From NCBI GenBank assembly GCA_032433595.1, contig JASWJB010000102.1:1-64000 (forward strand): a stretch of 64,000 nucleotides of DNA. Reading direction: 5' to 3'. The translations under genes were made by a program, and so were the position numbers. The notes beneath the pieces were generated by a model. The model was not told the origin of the DNA. It was given only the letters and a program-made list of their open reading frames with translations, and ran no database searches. Shown here one piece after another: positions 23,165 through 35,600 of this stretch. Position 1 is the first letter of the stretch; each line of letters starts with the position of its first letter. Source of the DNA: Conoideocrella luteorostrata. Taxonomy: Eukaryota; Ascomycota; Sordariomycetes; Hypocreales; Clavicipitaceae.

Positions 23165-24582
23165 CTACAAGAAATAGTCGCTCGGTCCTCTCCTGCTCGC
23201 TGGGACGTGTCTCTGATCGTCCGGCACGGCCGAGAATATGCTAAATCTTGGGTTCAAGTCTCTGTCTACAGTCATAATCGAAGCAACATTGCCACACCGG
23301 TAGCAGTAATTCGGTGCGGACCAAACGGTAACAACCGAGCTCTCAGTAAAATGATACTGCCAAGCGTTAGCAACTTTCATACGTCGTACGTCGTAGCGAC
23401 TGATATGGTGTTATTAGTATTACCTTGTAGCCTTCATTTACAAGCTGATGAGCCCGCGCAATTAATTTCAAGCCATTCACATGGTTGAATTCCGTAGCAA
23501 CCTTGTCGCCAAACAGCCACCCCGCGCCGCGGGGGCTGATAGCCCACGTTTCGACATCTTCGGGATCTGACCAAACCAAGTCGCAAAACGCTCCTTCGTG
23601 CGGAATCTCTTGAGCACGCGCAACAACGCGGATCTGGTCTATCGTTCTGATTTCAGGACTCAGGCCACCATGCACACATAGCACCTCTCCGTCGACAATG
23701 GCTGCAAGCACGAGAAAGTCAAACACGTGGCAGCATGCCTTCCAAACAGACGCGTTGCCGTATTTTTGTTGACACTCCTCGTAGAAGCCATAAACCTGTG
23801 TAATTTGTCGGGATTCGTGATTGCCGCGTACCAGGACAATGCGGTCTGGGTATCTGCTCTTGACGTCAGTGTACAATTTCCTCTCGCGAATACGAGTGGT
23901 ATATATTTTAACGAACTTGGCCTTCAAACACATGAGCAAAGTAAATGTCTCCAAGCTAAAGTAGCCTCTATCGACAAAGTCTCCCAAGAAAATGAACCGA
24001 GTCTCTACGCTCTGTGCAGATGTGACGTTGGCGCTAGGTAACGGGGATTCTGGGCGAGACGTAACAGGCGCATCGTCTCCCTCCTCCTCCCCATCAGCGC
24101 CGCCGGCAGTAGAATCACCGACAGGAGACCGTAGTTTCTTCCTAAGCTTCGGGTTCGTGATTTCGGTGGGAGGCTCGATGTCTTCGGATGTGATGACTGT
24201 CGTGGCTGTTTTGGGGGCCTGAACGTTGTTCTCGCCTGGCATGCCGCCAGCAACTCGAAAAAGCTCGAGAAGGTCATAAAATTGACCGTGGATATCCCCA
24301 CAGACTGTGACGGGCGTGCAAACCGGCTGGATGTTGGACTCTAAGGGTTTACAAGGTGCGTCAGTAATCAAATGCGGAAATACCTGGCCTACTAGGAAAC
24401 AGGGACCATGGTGGTAGGTCTTAAGGCTTACCTTCCATCAATATCTCCTTGACCTTTTCGCACAGCTCCTTCATCGCTCTTTCGGGAAGATAGTGGCATT
24501 GCTTGGCCTCCTCGAGCCATTCATCCAGACCGGCAGTTGGACCCAAGTTAGCGGGGCCAGGTCGAGGTACGTTTGTCGCCAT
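23165..24582 (-). CDS. PPG1: PP2A-like serine/threonine phosphatase Ppg1
   Basis: Ppg1 is the catalytic subunit of a PP2A-like phosphatase that works with STRIPAK-type partners in fungi. Proposed exons on the minus strand are 24582-24432, 24340-23917, 23853-23424 and 23356-23165 (398 aa). The N-terminus reads [16 protein letters not shown]. Metal and catalytic motifs are GDIHGQ, GDFVDRG and RGNHE. The C-terminus is GPSDYFL, the PP2A-type tail. An acidic Ser/Pro insert of about 75 residues lies between GDIHGQ and GDFVDRG. The 63-nt segment 23854-23916 keeps frame without a stop but would add 21 residues where the family reads LKAKYPDR. It has GTTCGT, CTGAC and CAG signals, so I call it an intron. 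Last intron 23357-23423. Confidence 0.92.
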
Positions 24583-25572
24583 AGCTTGTGTGGGAGATGG
24601 TGATGGCCTGGCTGAAGTAGAGGCCCCAAAAGAGGGATATCGTGGCCCGCCACGAGAGAGGTAGCAGACAGTAGTGATCCCGTGTAGAGATGAGCCGAAT
24701 TGACGAACCGCCGGGACGTTTGGGTCGGGCGTCTGTGTGAGGTCGTAATCGTGGACAGCGGCAGTCGGATCTTCTTCGGGCCTAATGTCACGGCGAAGAC
24801 GTTACTCTGTACGGAGTACTGCACGGAGTACTGCACGGAGTACGGAGTAGTAGCACAGAATAACTAACCAACTGCATAGTAATGTAATAGCTGGACTGGT
24901 CGCGGCGGGCCCACGCAAGCACCAGACTCGGGGGGCCTGTCTGGCGGACCTGGATTCAAGATGCACGACCCCCAACCACTAAAGAAGCACCTGGCCCAGG
25001 GAGTTCCAGCACTCACCCGCTGCCGCGGCGCTGACGCTGACGCAGACCGGGACAGAGTGCTGGGACAGAATGCTAGGCCAGGCCCTGTCAGGCCATGCCA
25101 TGCGACGCCATGCATCCATCATTCAGCCACCACATCCTTGCTATGCGAACTGTTCAGAACCATTGCGCTCTACCGGTTTATCTGTTGTGTCATTGGCTTC
25201 GCAGTTTGACCTGTCACATTTTGCAAGCACTCATCTCTCATCTCTGACTGTTGCGAACATGATCCTACTCCCTGAATACAATTTGTCCACGTGATCGGCA
25301 GCAAGGGCCGAACGTAGGCATGCCACCTCGACAAGCAGCATCAGTTGCTCGCGTACGGAGTAACTGCTGTAAAGTGCGTAGCCGCACATGGCTCCACCAC
25401 TGTGGGGCTGCCAGGGCCGCAACTCATCAGGGCCTTAACTTCACTTCCGTCGATTAGCCTTGCAGAGCTTCTTTTCATCTCGGACAGACGGCACGGCCAA
25501 CATCGCCTCGCTGTTCTGGGATACGTTGGCCGCTCAACACAATTGCTCGCACACGACAACACGACATGCGCC
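24583..25572. other. Divergent promoter region between PPG1 and UPF3
   Basis: Noncoding. Contains the densest motif array of the window (24810-24849) and a further copy at 25354-25362. No RNA gene seen. Confidence 0.65.
24810..24849. repeat. Array of four TACGGAGTA-type units
   Basis: Four copies of acggagta: three spaced by 12 nt (with tgc between) and the last overlapping by a 7-nt step. It lies about 230 nt upstream of the PPG1 ATG. Confidence 0.85.
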
Positions 25573-27782
25573 ATGTCCACGCCGGCGCCGCAAGTCCTGT
25601 CGCGCAAGGCAAATGGAGCATCCAACGGGACACCTGGCCATGGCTCTGACCAAGGCAGTGTGAGACAACGAGTAAGAAATTCACACATCCACCGGAACAT
25701 ATGTCTGTGCCACGTCAAAGTCTGGAATCTGACCATGGGTGAAAAAAGTCCAAGGGAGCCGAGGATAGGAGCAATGCGGCAAGATTTAGAAGGGGTAAAG
25801 GCGCGGTAGATAAACCAGGCTCGTCCAAGGTACGCATCGATGCAGAATGCATGTGGACATGGCGCTTTCAAGATGGCGTGTTTTGAATCATATCTGACTC
25901 TGCACTCCAGAACGCAAATGAGGGACCAGCACCGCCAGCAAGGCCCTCAAGATCAAAAGCCCAAAATGAAGGTGAAAAATTAGTCATTCGTCGCTTGCCA
26001 CCAGCCATGACACAAGAGGAGTGTGCGTCCATTCTCGGACCCGACTGGGAGGTTTTGAAGGGCAAGGTTGATTGGTTCTCATATGTTCCCGGCAAGGTTT
26101 CCACTGAGTATGCCACTCCTGAGGAGTATATTCCGTCACTTCTGCATTGGCTAACGGCTCTACATCTAAGTCCCTCAAAACCTTCACGCCCTAGTCGAGC
26201 TTATCTTCACCTGGTGCGGAAAGATGATATCATGCCTCTCAGTGAGATAGTGAGAAGCTCAACTTGGGAGGACGCAAAGGCGACATTTACTAACCCAGTA
26301 TTGATCGGGCCGCCTGTTTTGGAGTTTTCAGTGTACAAGAAAGTTGCGGGAACGAAGAGACGAACTGATGCCCGGCAAGGCACCATTGACCAAGACCCTG
26401 AATTCATGTCTTTTCTCGAAGCTCTTGCGAACCCTACACCTATGAGGGAGAGCATAGATGTCGAGGATCTCGATGACGCGGCCAAAGTGGAAACCAAAGT
26501 CACCAGTACCCCTCTAGTTGAGTACTTGAAGGAGAAGAAGGCCAGCAAAGGCAAGGATGGCGGGTCAGGCAAAAACTCCAAGTCGGGCGGGAAGGGCAAG
26601 GGCGGATCCAAGGACGAAGAGACGTCCCATAAGAAGAAGGGCAAGGAATTGAAGGGCGAGAAGGCAGAAAAGGCCCCCAAGGAAGCTGTAAAGATTCTCA
26701 CCAAAAAGGCCGCAACAGAGCAGGCCGCCGAGGTGGCCAAGAAAGCCGCCAGCCATATAGCAACTGCGAATGCTCCTGCCACTGCCACTACCACAGCCAC
26801 TACCAACATTGACGCGCCGAAAAGTCGAAGAGCTGGAATTGCTGCCGCCGCAAGGATCTTGCAACGAGATCTTGGCCTTAGCCCTGGAAGTGCACACAGG
26901 CGGGCTCGTCATGACGCGGCCAAAGCGGATTCCGACTCGAACGCAATGCCTACCTCTAAAAAGGATGACGATACTGCAAATCCCGACATCCCTACATCGG
27001 CTGCGGCATCTGCTGAAGCACCGCCACCAGCGCAGTCATCGAAGAGTAGACCGGATAGTCCTGTTGCCGCAAAATCACAATCAGGACGTAGGCATCGCGG
27101 TGGGAGGAATGCCGACAAGTCCAAAACGGCGGCTGCGGCAAACGAAACGGCAGCCGACACTACGCAGCCTACGGCAACCAACCCTCCTGTTATCTTGAAG
27201 AAGAAGAATGCTCCCGAAGCCAACAAGAAGTCTACCGAATCTCAGCCAACCCCCGAAGCTTCCAACTCAAGTCCTGCCAACAGCAACAGTAAACAAGGCG
27301 CTAAAGAGAAAGGGAACAACAAGCAAACGTCCCAAAAGGGATCACCGACTGTTACCGCCAACGCGACGCGCGCATTCGTCAAGCATGTAAGTGCGTCTCA
27401 AGGTGTCAACGATGCAGCACTTCGAGACGCCCTGGGGGCTTTTGGTACTGTTACGCTTGTTGAAATCGACAAACGCAAGAACTTTGCATACGTTGACTTT
27501 TCCGAACATGAGGCACTCGTGAAGGCTGTGACAGCGAGCCCGCTGAAAGTAGCTCAGGGCTCTGTTCATGTCCTTGAACGTAAGGACAAGAAGGCGGCTA
27601 CAGCGACACCCGCAAAGGCCAGCACAGCAGCACCGAATGGAGAGAAGGAGAAGCTATCTGGCGGACGAGGTCGCCGTGGTCGTGGCGGCGGTCAGAAAAC
27701 TGGCGGCGGTCAGACGAATGGTCAAACTGCTTCTTCCCCGGCCGCCACGGCGAAGGAAGCACCTGCGAGCACTGGGGGGTGA
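25573..27782 (+). CDS. UPF3: Nonsense-mediated mRNA decay factor Upf3
   Basis: Upf3 binds Upf2 and links exon-junction or terminating ribosomes to Upf1 in mRNA surveillance; it shuttles between nucleus and cytoplasm. Proposed exons are 25573-25671, 25911-26107 and 26171-27782 (635 aa). Exon 1 starts MSTPAPQVLSRK. Exon 2 begins NANEGPAPPARPSRSK and leads into the conserved RRM-like core EKLVIRRLPPAMTQEE. The 63-nt segment 26108-26170 keeps frame but has GTATGC, GGCTAAC and TCTAAG signals. Removing it gives VSTDPSKPSRPSRAYLHL, the expected family sequence. A long Lys/Ala/Ser-rich linker follows. Then a second RRM-like module (about residues 480-560, RAFVKHVSASQG to GSVHVLERKD) and an RG-rich tail (GGRGRRGRGGG). 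Confidence 0.9.
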
Positions 27783-29556
27783 CGAGGGAGCCAAAATGGA
27801 GAAGAGGATTACCTGCATAATTTCGATTCAACACAGTATCCTTCACGGGAGCTAGTGCGACGTCATAGGACGGTTCGCATACCAAAATCCTGGGAGCAAA
27901 ACCTCTCACGGAGAAACGGCACAGGGAAAGCTGACGCACGCCGAAGAACACACTGCAACACTTACACCAGCCGATGCCATGGCTCGGTGTCAGTTTTTCG
28001 GTGGCAAGGCGATGGGTATCAACTTTGCAGAAGATGATGATGTGATACTGGTCTCGATGCAGACGAGTTCAATCTACTGATTAGGAGATGGAAACACTTT
28101 GAGTTTCCTGCTGCGCCAAGCTTTAGCTAACCGAGCTGGACACATGGCGGCATACTTAGCCACGTAGGAACAAACAGAGACTTCTATTATCGATGTAAGC
28201 CTGAACAGGCGTTCAGTTAAGCTGTGAAGATGTAGTCGGCAGACCCTCGCGCCGCGCCCATTCGACTGGGGCTTTAGACCAGGTAAAAGCATGGTTGGAC
28301 CTGCACGGACCGCCCTCAATTTTCATTCATGCGCCAGTTCTAAAGATATTTCATACATCAAAGGGTGCTGGCTCGTAGCAATGTAATATGCCAAAGCTCT
28401 CTCGCAGACATACTTTCCAGAGCACTTTTGCAACCACAGTCACTGCCATTCCACCATCCAGCCATCCCCTTACTACTCGTCAACTCCCACATACGCCGCC
28501 ATCTGTACGTCAATTCATTAGTTCTCCTCGCGTCGTAGGTCATGCAAAGCAGTATCTTAGCCGCATACATACATACATACATACATGAATACATACATAC
28601 ATACAAATCAAGCATAGATGTGAGTCAAGGCCCCCAAGCAATCTGAAATAGTAGGCCGGGAGCGCGCAAAGCCATGTATTATGAATGCTGAATTGGGAGA
28701 TCTCTTGCGCAGAGCGCAATGAATGGCCTTTTACTCCGTATACAACATGTCGTGACGTACACCTTGCTGCTGTTGTGTTTGGGACGACGACGACGGGCGC
28801 CGTCGTTGCTGTCAGTCGCGCGCGATATGCACTGCTACGGATCGCCGTCCTCTTGTCCTGGCACCATCGGAGCCGGCTGTTTTTGCTCTGATCATGTCGA
28901 GTGCACACACCGCTTGGGAGACGTGTGTTGTGACTAAATCTTCCGGAAATGGCGTCGATTGGAGCGATGAGCCCAGTCTCCCTCCCCCGTGGTGGTGAGG
29001 GCCACCATGTTGCGTCCCCCCAAAAGCTGCCTGGTGTGTCAAAGGATGAGGTGGAATTGGGAGCGGCACGTGTTTAAAATCGCGGGACGGAGTAGATGTT
29101 CCTATAACTATCCCTATTTCTGGCTGCAGCTAGAACAGAGTATATATATGGCGAGGACAGATACACACAAAAAAACAAAAAAGAGCAATGACAATTCTGT
29201 CTTGATCTTGTCGGCAGCTTTAACATACATTCCGCAGTGCTGTCAATCACAGAGACAGAGCATAAGAACTTGTGAGGTTTACAAACACTGCTACTGGGAC
29301 AAAAAAAAGAAGGAAATAAGAAAAGAAAAGGGAAAGAGAAAGAAAACTTTTGACGTAGAGACGATAGCCAACCTGGCAAGATTCTAGTTCTTACCCCCTT
29401 TCGAGGATCAACTCTGCTTCTGCTTTGCCCTCCGCGTCCACTTACACGCACGACACAGCCCTCCATGCAGGCTCACGAACGACCCTGAAAACGTAAATGC
29501 AAAGCACGCAAGTTGGTAACTACTGGGCAGTCCCCTCCCCTCGAAATGTCTTCCCT
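27783..29556. other. Intergenic between convergent genes
   Basis: No gene recognised. Contains an ACAT microsatellite (28564-28604), motif copies at 28732-28740 and 29087-29094, and an A-rich tract (29170-29180, 29300-29345). Confidence 0.6.
28564..28604. repeat. (ACAT)n microsatellite
   Basis: About ten tetranucleotide units, interrupted once by GAAT. Confidence 0.9.
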
Positions 29557-30390
29557 TCACTGCAGCAGCACGGCTCTCAGGAGCGCCTGCGCCATCAAGA
29601 CCGCCAAAACACCCACCACGAGGCCCACGGCCAGCCCGTCCCTCTCCATCATCACCCTCACCCCCCGGGCCCTCAGATCCCTCACCCACAGTGTCTCCCC
29701 CGCGTCCCTCCTGCTGGCCCTCAGGCCCGGCAGCCCGTCTATGCTGTCCGCGTTGTTCAGCCTCTGATACTCCCGGAACTTGTTCGCCTCGGCCCTCTTC
29801 TTGGCATCGTAGTCCAGGGCGGGCCTCGTCTCAAACACACAAAACTCATCGAGCTTCCCCCCCTCGCTCTGCAGCCCGGACCTCAACACCTCCCCCACAT
29901 CGACGGGGGGCTCGTCGTCGCCGCCGCCGCCGCCAGGGCTGTACAGGCCCTTCTTCACGCGGGGCACCCCGTAGCCGCAGCTGGTCTGTACCTCCCAGAC
30001 ATGGCCTACGATGACGGCCCTCGCGCCATCAAAGGCTTCCCGTCGGCCCTTTGCGATCTCCCGCACCAGGGTCTGGAAGCCCGGCTGGTCATACTCCACG
30101 ACGCTGGCTTTGCAGAAGAGCCGCAGGATGCGGGGCATGTCGCCAAAGGACATGAACATGATGCACAGCCGGCCGTTCTCGTAGGCGTGCGAGATGGTCT
30201 CGCACCCGGATCCCGTGCGGTCAATGTAGGCGACCTTGGTGGGTGACAGGACGGCAAAGTGCGTGTCTGGCATGCCCTTTGGAGAGACGTTGATGTGGCG
30301 CGCATGGGTGCCGGCCGACGCGGTGAAGAAGACGGGCTGCCGTTGTACCCAAGAGGCAAGGTCGGGGGAGAGGCTGGGGTACAGCTTCAT
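29557..30390 (-). CDS. PNPOx-like FMN-binding split-barrel protein with C-terminal membrane segment
   Basis: The frame (277 aa, ATG 30390) matches the pyridoxamine-5'-phosphate-oxidase-related family of fungi. The N-terminal split barrel reads QPVFFTASA, HINVSPKG, YIDRTGSGCETISHAYENGRLCIMF and LRLFCKASVVE. This fold binds FMN or F420-type cofactors; the substrate is unknown. The middle has a CGYGVP motif and a Gly/Asp loop. The last 30 residues are hydrophobic (GLAVGLVVGVLAVLMAQALL) and end in LLQ, so the protein is probably tail-anchored, which is seen in some members. Intronless. The 5' leader carries a GCTT microsatellite 17 nt before the ATG. Confidence 0.87.
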   Translation of the reverse strand: MKLYPSLSPDLASWVQRQPVFFTASAGTHARHINVSPKGMPDTHFAVLSPTKVAYIDRTGSGCETISHAYENGRLCIMFMSFGDMPRILRLFCKASVVEYDQPGFQTLVREIAKGRREAFDGARAVIVGHVWEVQTSCGYGVPRVKKGLYSPGGGGGDDEPPVDVGEVLRSGLQSEGGKLDEFCVFETRPALDYDAKKRAEANKFREYQRLNNADSIDGLPGLRASRRDAGETLWVRDLRARGVRVMMERDGLAVGLVVGVLAVLMAQALLRAVLLQ

Positions 30391-31584
30391 GATGAATGTT
30401 GGAGTCGCTTGCTTGCTTGCTTGCTTGTGCCGTTGACTGACTGATAATGAATATCTCTCTGATGGTTCAACGGACGACTGCGCAACCTGCCTGTTGATGC
30501 CGGCACGGACAGGACTGACTGGCTGAGGCCTTCACGAGGGAAATACAGGCCGCTTAAAAGATGGAGAATCAAAAGTAGGAATATGATACTGTAATATTAA
30601 AGCAAGACTAGCCCCGTCGACAAGTTAACGGTTGAAAGCATTCCTCGTGTATCTCAGCGTTGCTATGCTCCGCGTGCGGAATGCGGAATTACTCAATGTG
30701 AAAAGGGCCGAGTGCCAACTACAGCCGACCAAAAAAATACAATACATGATAACGCGGGCTAACAAATACAGTTGGCGCCTTCTGTCTTACTAACCCAAAA
30801 TACATGTTCCCTACAAATATGCCCCATCGCCAAATCGGTCAAGTCGTTCGGCTGTGCTGTCTCTCCCTCCGGCTTCAACGGTCTGGTTCGACGCCTAGCG
30901 GCATCGGACACCGGAGACTGCGCCGAGTCATCGCCATCATGGCCATCATCGCCCTCCTCATTGTCAAGGTCGACCCACTGGGCTGTAGGCAGACTCTGCG
31001 TGTGGCTGATTGGCTGGAGGCAGCAGAGTAGACAAGAGGGTAAGCACGGAGGACTGGGTGCGGAGAACGGAGCAAACAGGGTCAAATCAACTGGTCGATG
31101 CCCCTCCTCAGACGTCAGGGTCGCATCTGCATCGCAAACAATTCATTCATGGCATGAATTGACGACCCCGCCATCCCCGCTGTCCCGCCCGTCATCAAAT
31201 ATGCATGTCTGGATATCAATAGGCCAGGCAGCAGTGGGCCCACTTACTCCAGACCAAATAGACAAGCACACCACGACGTCAGCTCGCACAACATTGTCTC
31301 AAAATACTGTGCTGTGCGCCCATGTCCAGGCGTCATTACACCGGGCCGCTGTCCTTCGTCCATGGAAGGCTGCTTGCTGGAGTGTCGCAAGTTAAAAAAC
31401 TGCTTCAAAGCAAAGTGCAGCCATTGTAGCCCTGGCCCCGAGCCCACGGGACGGGCATGCTTCGTGTAAAGCCAGCATAAAGTTACTCCAAGATGGTTTC
31501 ATTCGACAGTGTACGTCGCAGATAAGTCGCAACTTAACGCTGTAGTACGGGCGAACTGGAAAGCACGACCTTGAACTATTGCCG
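30391..31584. other. Intergenic
   Basis: Promoter of the PNPOx-like gene, then 3' flank of the coiled-coil gene. A minus-strand frame at 30759-31085 is acidic then basic, but no gene could be built from it. Confidence 0.5.
30407..30427. repeat. (GCTT)n microsatellite in 5' leader
   Basis: Five perfect units in the probable 5' UTR of the PNPOx-like gene. Confidence 0.9.
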
Positions 31585-32608
31585 TCACCGAGATACCGGG
31601 AACGGATGATAATTGCCATCATACTCGTCTTCTTGGTATACCGGTCCACTGCTCTTGTACAGTGCTGGGCTCAAAGGCATACTGGTTCTTGGGACGGTAG
31701 AGTAAGATACGTTGTATGGCGCAGTCACAACTGGCATCTGGCTCTGGCTGATGCGATTTGTCGGAGCGAGTGACGGTGGTCGTGCCGGACCAGGACCCCA
31801 GGGCTCAATGAAGCTCTGTGGACGACGACTCGACGAAGATGATGATGTGGAAGTGGACTTCTTGTCGTCGAATCGTCCCTTGAGACGTTCTTTTTCTGCC
31901 TTGTATTCTTTTGACTCTCTGTCTCTGTCCTTCTTGTGACTGTGCTCGTTGCGCTCTCGCTCGCGATCGCGGTCACGGTCACGGTCACGGTCGCGATCCC
32001 TGCCGCGGTCGCGCTCCTTTTCTTTCTTGTCATTTGACTTTCGCGAAGATTTTCTGCGCTCGGGAAGCGTGGTTGTCGTGCTTGGGAACGTGGGCATTGG
32101 AGCAGCAGGTGCAGGTGGCGCGTTATTTGCGCCGCTCAAAGAAGCAAGCGTATTATATTGTTCTTCTAGCGTTGCGTATTTCCGCTTAGATTCTTTGTGT
32201 TGACGCATCAAAGCGTCATTAGTGTCCTTGAATTCTTGGTTTGCCTGTTTGAAGTCTTGATTGTCTTGTCGCAAGCTAGCTACCTCGTGTCTGAAGTTTT
32301 GGTTCTCTCGTCGCAACGTGTCTATTTGCGCTTTAAGATCGCTATTGGTCTGATGTAATTCGGATAACTTGTTGTTGGTCTTTTCAAACAAGGCATGGTA
32401 TCGATCGCGCTCCGTGTAGACTTTATTCATCTCGGTGTTATAGATCGTATTAAAAGCAGCGTCATCGTAGTCGTAGTCTGCACTATCGTTAGCGGCAAGT
32501 TTGAATGGAGTCTTTGGGCCGTGTTTGCGACGTACCTGACTGCCCTGGACTGCTGTTTGTATGAGTCCTCCGGCCAATGTTAGCCGAGGCTGGCTGTGTA
32601 GGCGGCAT
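31585..32608 (-). CDS. Coiled-coil protein with Arg/Asp-Glu repeat region
   Basis: Not a family I can name. Exons are 32608-32536 and 32477-31585 (321 aa). The 58-nt intron has GTACGT, CTAAC and TGCAG. The join replaces an artificial frame with MPPTQPASANIGRRTHTN leading into DYDYDDAAFNTIYNTEM. Residues about 40-135 form a heptad-rich coiled coil (FEKTNNKLSELHQTN, TLRRENQNFRHEVASLRQ). A Pro/Ala linker is followed by an RD/RE/RDRD repeat of about 60 residues, as in SR-like RNA-binding proteins, then a Ser-rich stretch and a Pro/Tyr-rich C-terminus. A role in RNA handling or scaffolding is only a guess from composition. Confidence 0.8.
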
Positions 32609-35600
32609 GGCTGCTTTTGTCTTGCGTCCTTTGAAATAAGGCACAAGTTGGGGAGGAGAAGGATAGAGTTAAAAAAAAAAAATAAGAAAGGACTAATGGT
32701 AGGCAGCAGCCTTGAGGCCCCAAGGGCGGGACCAGCCGCAGTAGAAGAAACCGTTGCGAAAGATTAGGCTGCTAGGAAATGCGCTCAAAAACTGAGGCCA
32801 ACTTTTTTTTCTTCTCCTACCGTCCGCTGCGGCTCAAATAGGCAGTAGGCCAGTCTGTGCGCGAGGGTAGTTTACCTGTGTACAGGCAAAATGACGGGAC
32901 GGGACGGAACTGGCGGTGGGCAAAATGGCCCAGCCAGGCTGACGGCGTGAGTGTGTAAGTGGAGGGCAACGTGGACAGCAGAAGAGTCACCGGTGGCGTT
33001 GGGCAGGGCGACGATGCAACTGTCAACAGCAAACAATAAAAGTGCAACGTGCTGTTTAATCCGTAAGAAGGACCCCGTAACGACGATTGATGAGGAGGAA
33101 GAGAGGGAATAAAACATGTCAAAGAGGGAGGATGTGAAAAATATTTATCTTACTCGTCAGATTGGCTTGCTGAATAGGTGGGCTGGCTGCGCCTGGAAAG
33201 GGAGGGCGGAGGGGGGGTTGACATTGCCTTGCAGCACCACCACCACTTGTCGTCATGGCAGAGCTGTCGATGCGCTGGCCTGTCTTGTCTTGTTTATTTG
33301 CCCATGCCACTTAGATAAGACAATGGTCTGCTTTGTCACTTGCTGACGCGACAGGGACAAGCCGGGATAGTCAGGGTTAATCACACCCGTGAGAGAAGTA
33401 AAGGTATCAGGAACTTGATCCATTCACGGTGTGCTCAGGATCGCGGGACTGCTAGGCAGGCCAAGGCAGCCTCGAAATGGCACCGTGGCACCCTGTTGCC
33501 GTTCGCTCACTTACACCACGGTTGACAGCTTCCCCCAGCTTCCCTCAGCTTCTCCACCATCCTCGATCCATGTACTCGGTACATCCAGTGGTGGCGGCGG
33601 AAAGTCGAAAAAGTAGTAATTTGGGGTCTGTTTCGAGGCTAGAGCCGTCTATTTCGCGTCGACCAAGATAGCGACACCATCCATGGCGGTCACCTCGACC
33701 CAATTGGAAAGCGGTGGCTGAGCGTGAGCAAAACGGGCGAGGCATCGGAACGCTCGTGTTGGTTGGCTGCCTTGTCGCGATACACCTCCTCCCGTCTCCT
33801 GCTAACCACCCCCCAGGCTCCCATCCTTTCCCCAAGGCTGCCCCGTCAGGCAGTTTCCAAGCCAAGCCCATTCTAGTAGCGCGCTCACGGCTCTACCTTG
33901 AGGGCTTGTGGTATGCAGGAGTGCAAGGGCAGTTGTACTCGCCAATCTGCGAGACACGTCTGATGTGCGTGGGTGGAGAGTTCCAACGTTGGAGCCTGGG
34001 GCCGCGCCCGCACCGGCCCACGACATGACATTCTCTTGCATCGGTGACTCACGGCGTTCCTCTCATTGCCTAGAAAGCAGGATTTCGGGCTCGTGACACC
34101 ATTGTTTGCCTGGCCGGTTGTCGCTCGTCCGTCTTCGGCGCAGGCCGTGGTCGTAGGACCATTCGGATGTAAAGCAGATTGAATGGCGTGTGGGCTGCGC
34201 ATCATGTACAACGAACCAGACACGAGACTATCTCAGTAGGCAGAAGCTAGGAAATGCAATGCGATCGAAGATGCGGTTGGCCATGGACGTCCCAAATCAG
34301 CCGCTACTGGGTGCGAAGACATGTCCGCTGCCTCATCGTGCATGCAGTGGGAACATGTTCATTGTCCTGTGCATTTGGTGTTCCGTAATGCTGAACCCCC
34401 GACCCCGATCTCATGGATATGTAGTGCTGACGGGGGCGTTTGATTGGAGCTGCGCTTGATGCTCGATAGCGTGCCAGCTTTGGGTCTCCAGCTCTGGGGC
34501 TCCACCGACTGGTAATGGGAGAGCTGGTTGCCTCCCTCAGATGTTGACTTGCCCAAAGTAAAGTAAGGTAAGAACTGCAGGTAAGGGCTACTGGATTACT
34601 AGGAGGTAATGTTCACCAGAGGTAAGCAAAGAGACACCGCGTCTGTGGCGCCTGAAGGTGCGGGCCATCCCGCTCTTTCCTAGCTTGTCTGTCCCTTGTT
34701 TCCTCCTTCCTCTAAAATCTGAGAGGCGCTGCACACACGGAGTAATGCATTCCGTCATATGGCCCCAGTCGGAGGCCGTTGAGTGACAGGTCGCCGATAT
34801 GGTTTTAGCCACGTTCGGGCGGCACAATGTTGAAATTTTGCAAATGATGCTCCCAGAGAAAACAACTTTATGCTTGTGCGATGTACTTAGTATTGGACAA
34901 TTACTTGCATTCGACGAATGTCCTGGACTATTCAACATGTAGTGGAAGTATATGCTCAAGATGCGACAAAGCCGCCCCCTGTGCAACACCACTTGCAAGT
35001 AAACAACCATTTAAAAAATCGTACCTGCGTCCCGCAACCTTTGTCGACCGCCAAAGAGCATGCCATTCGTCATTTTCCTCGCACCATTGCACGGCATGCG
35101 TCCATGGCACTCCACACATCTCACGCGGCAAAATGTCACCAGCCGCGCGTCTGGTGACCCTCACGGGAGCGCAACCATCCTCCACAATGTCCGACTCCAA
35201 CTCCGCAGGCTGCCCCGTCCATCGCAAAACAACTTGCATTGTTCTTGGCAATCTCGCGCCCAAAATAAGCGCAAAATTACGGAGTAAGTTCAATTCCCTA
35301 GCGCTTACATACTAAATAGGACTTCAGTGACTATTTTAAATCCTTGTTCGCATGTTCTTGGCTTTGCCACTTCCTTCGGTCAACCCGCTCCAGAGTTTGA
35401 ATAGTTCGTGGATGATGCGGTCGCAGCCTCGAGTTTGGTTCGGCAAGTTTCCGTCGTGCGGCTGATAGACGGCGCTACGGCAACCCGGGATATTGGCTAT
35501 AGCTAGCTTTGGCGGTAATGCAGCACATATTTGTTATCCTCGATCTAGTTCAGAAAATGTTTGCTAGGAGACTCTCAAGGTGGCTCTTTGTTGGTTGTGT

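Noticed and set aside
30759..31085. Minus-strand frame, acidic then basic (VDLDNEEGDDGHDGDD)
   Set aside because: Some coding character and a possible GTTAGT donor, but no start, partner exon or recognisable domain; too weak to annotate.
31900..32040. Possible CRISPR-like or satellite repeat (cgcggtcacggtcacgg)
   Set aside because: It is the coding repeat for the Arg/Asp-rich region of the coiled-coil protein; no spacers.
32478..32646. Upstream start at 32646 for the coiled-coil gene (MCLISKDARQ)
   Set aside because: It reads through a 58-nt intron with GTACGT/CTAAC/CAG; splicing gives a better N-terminus starting at 32608.
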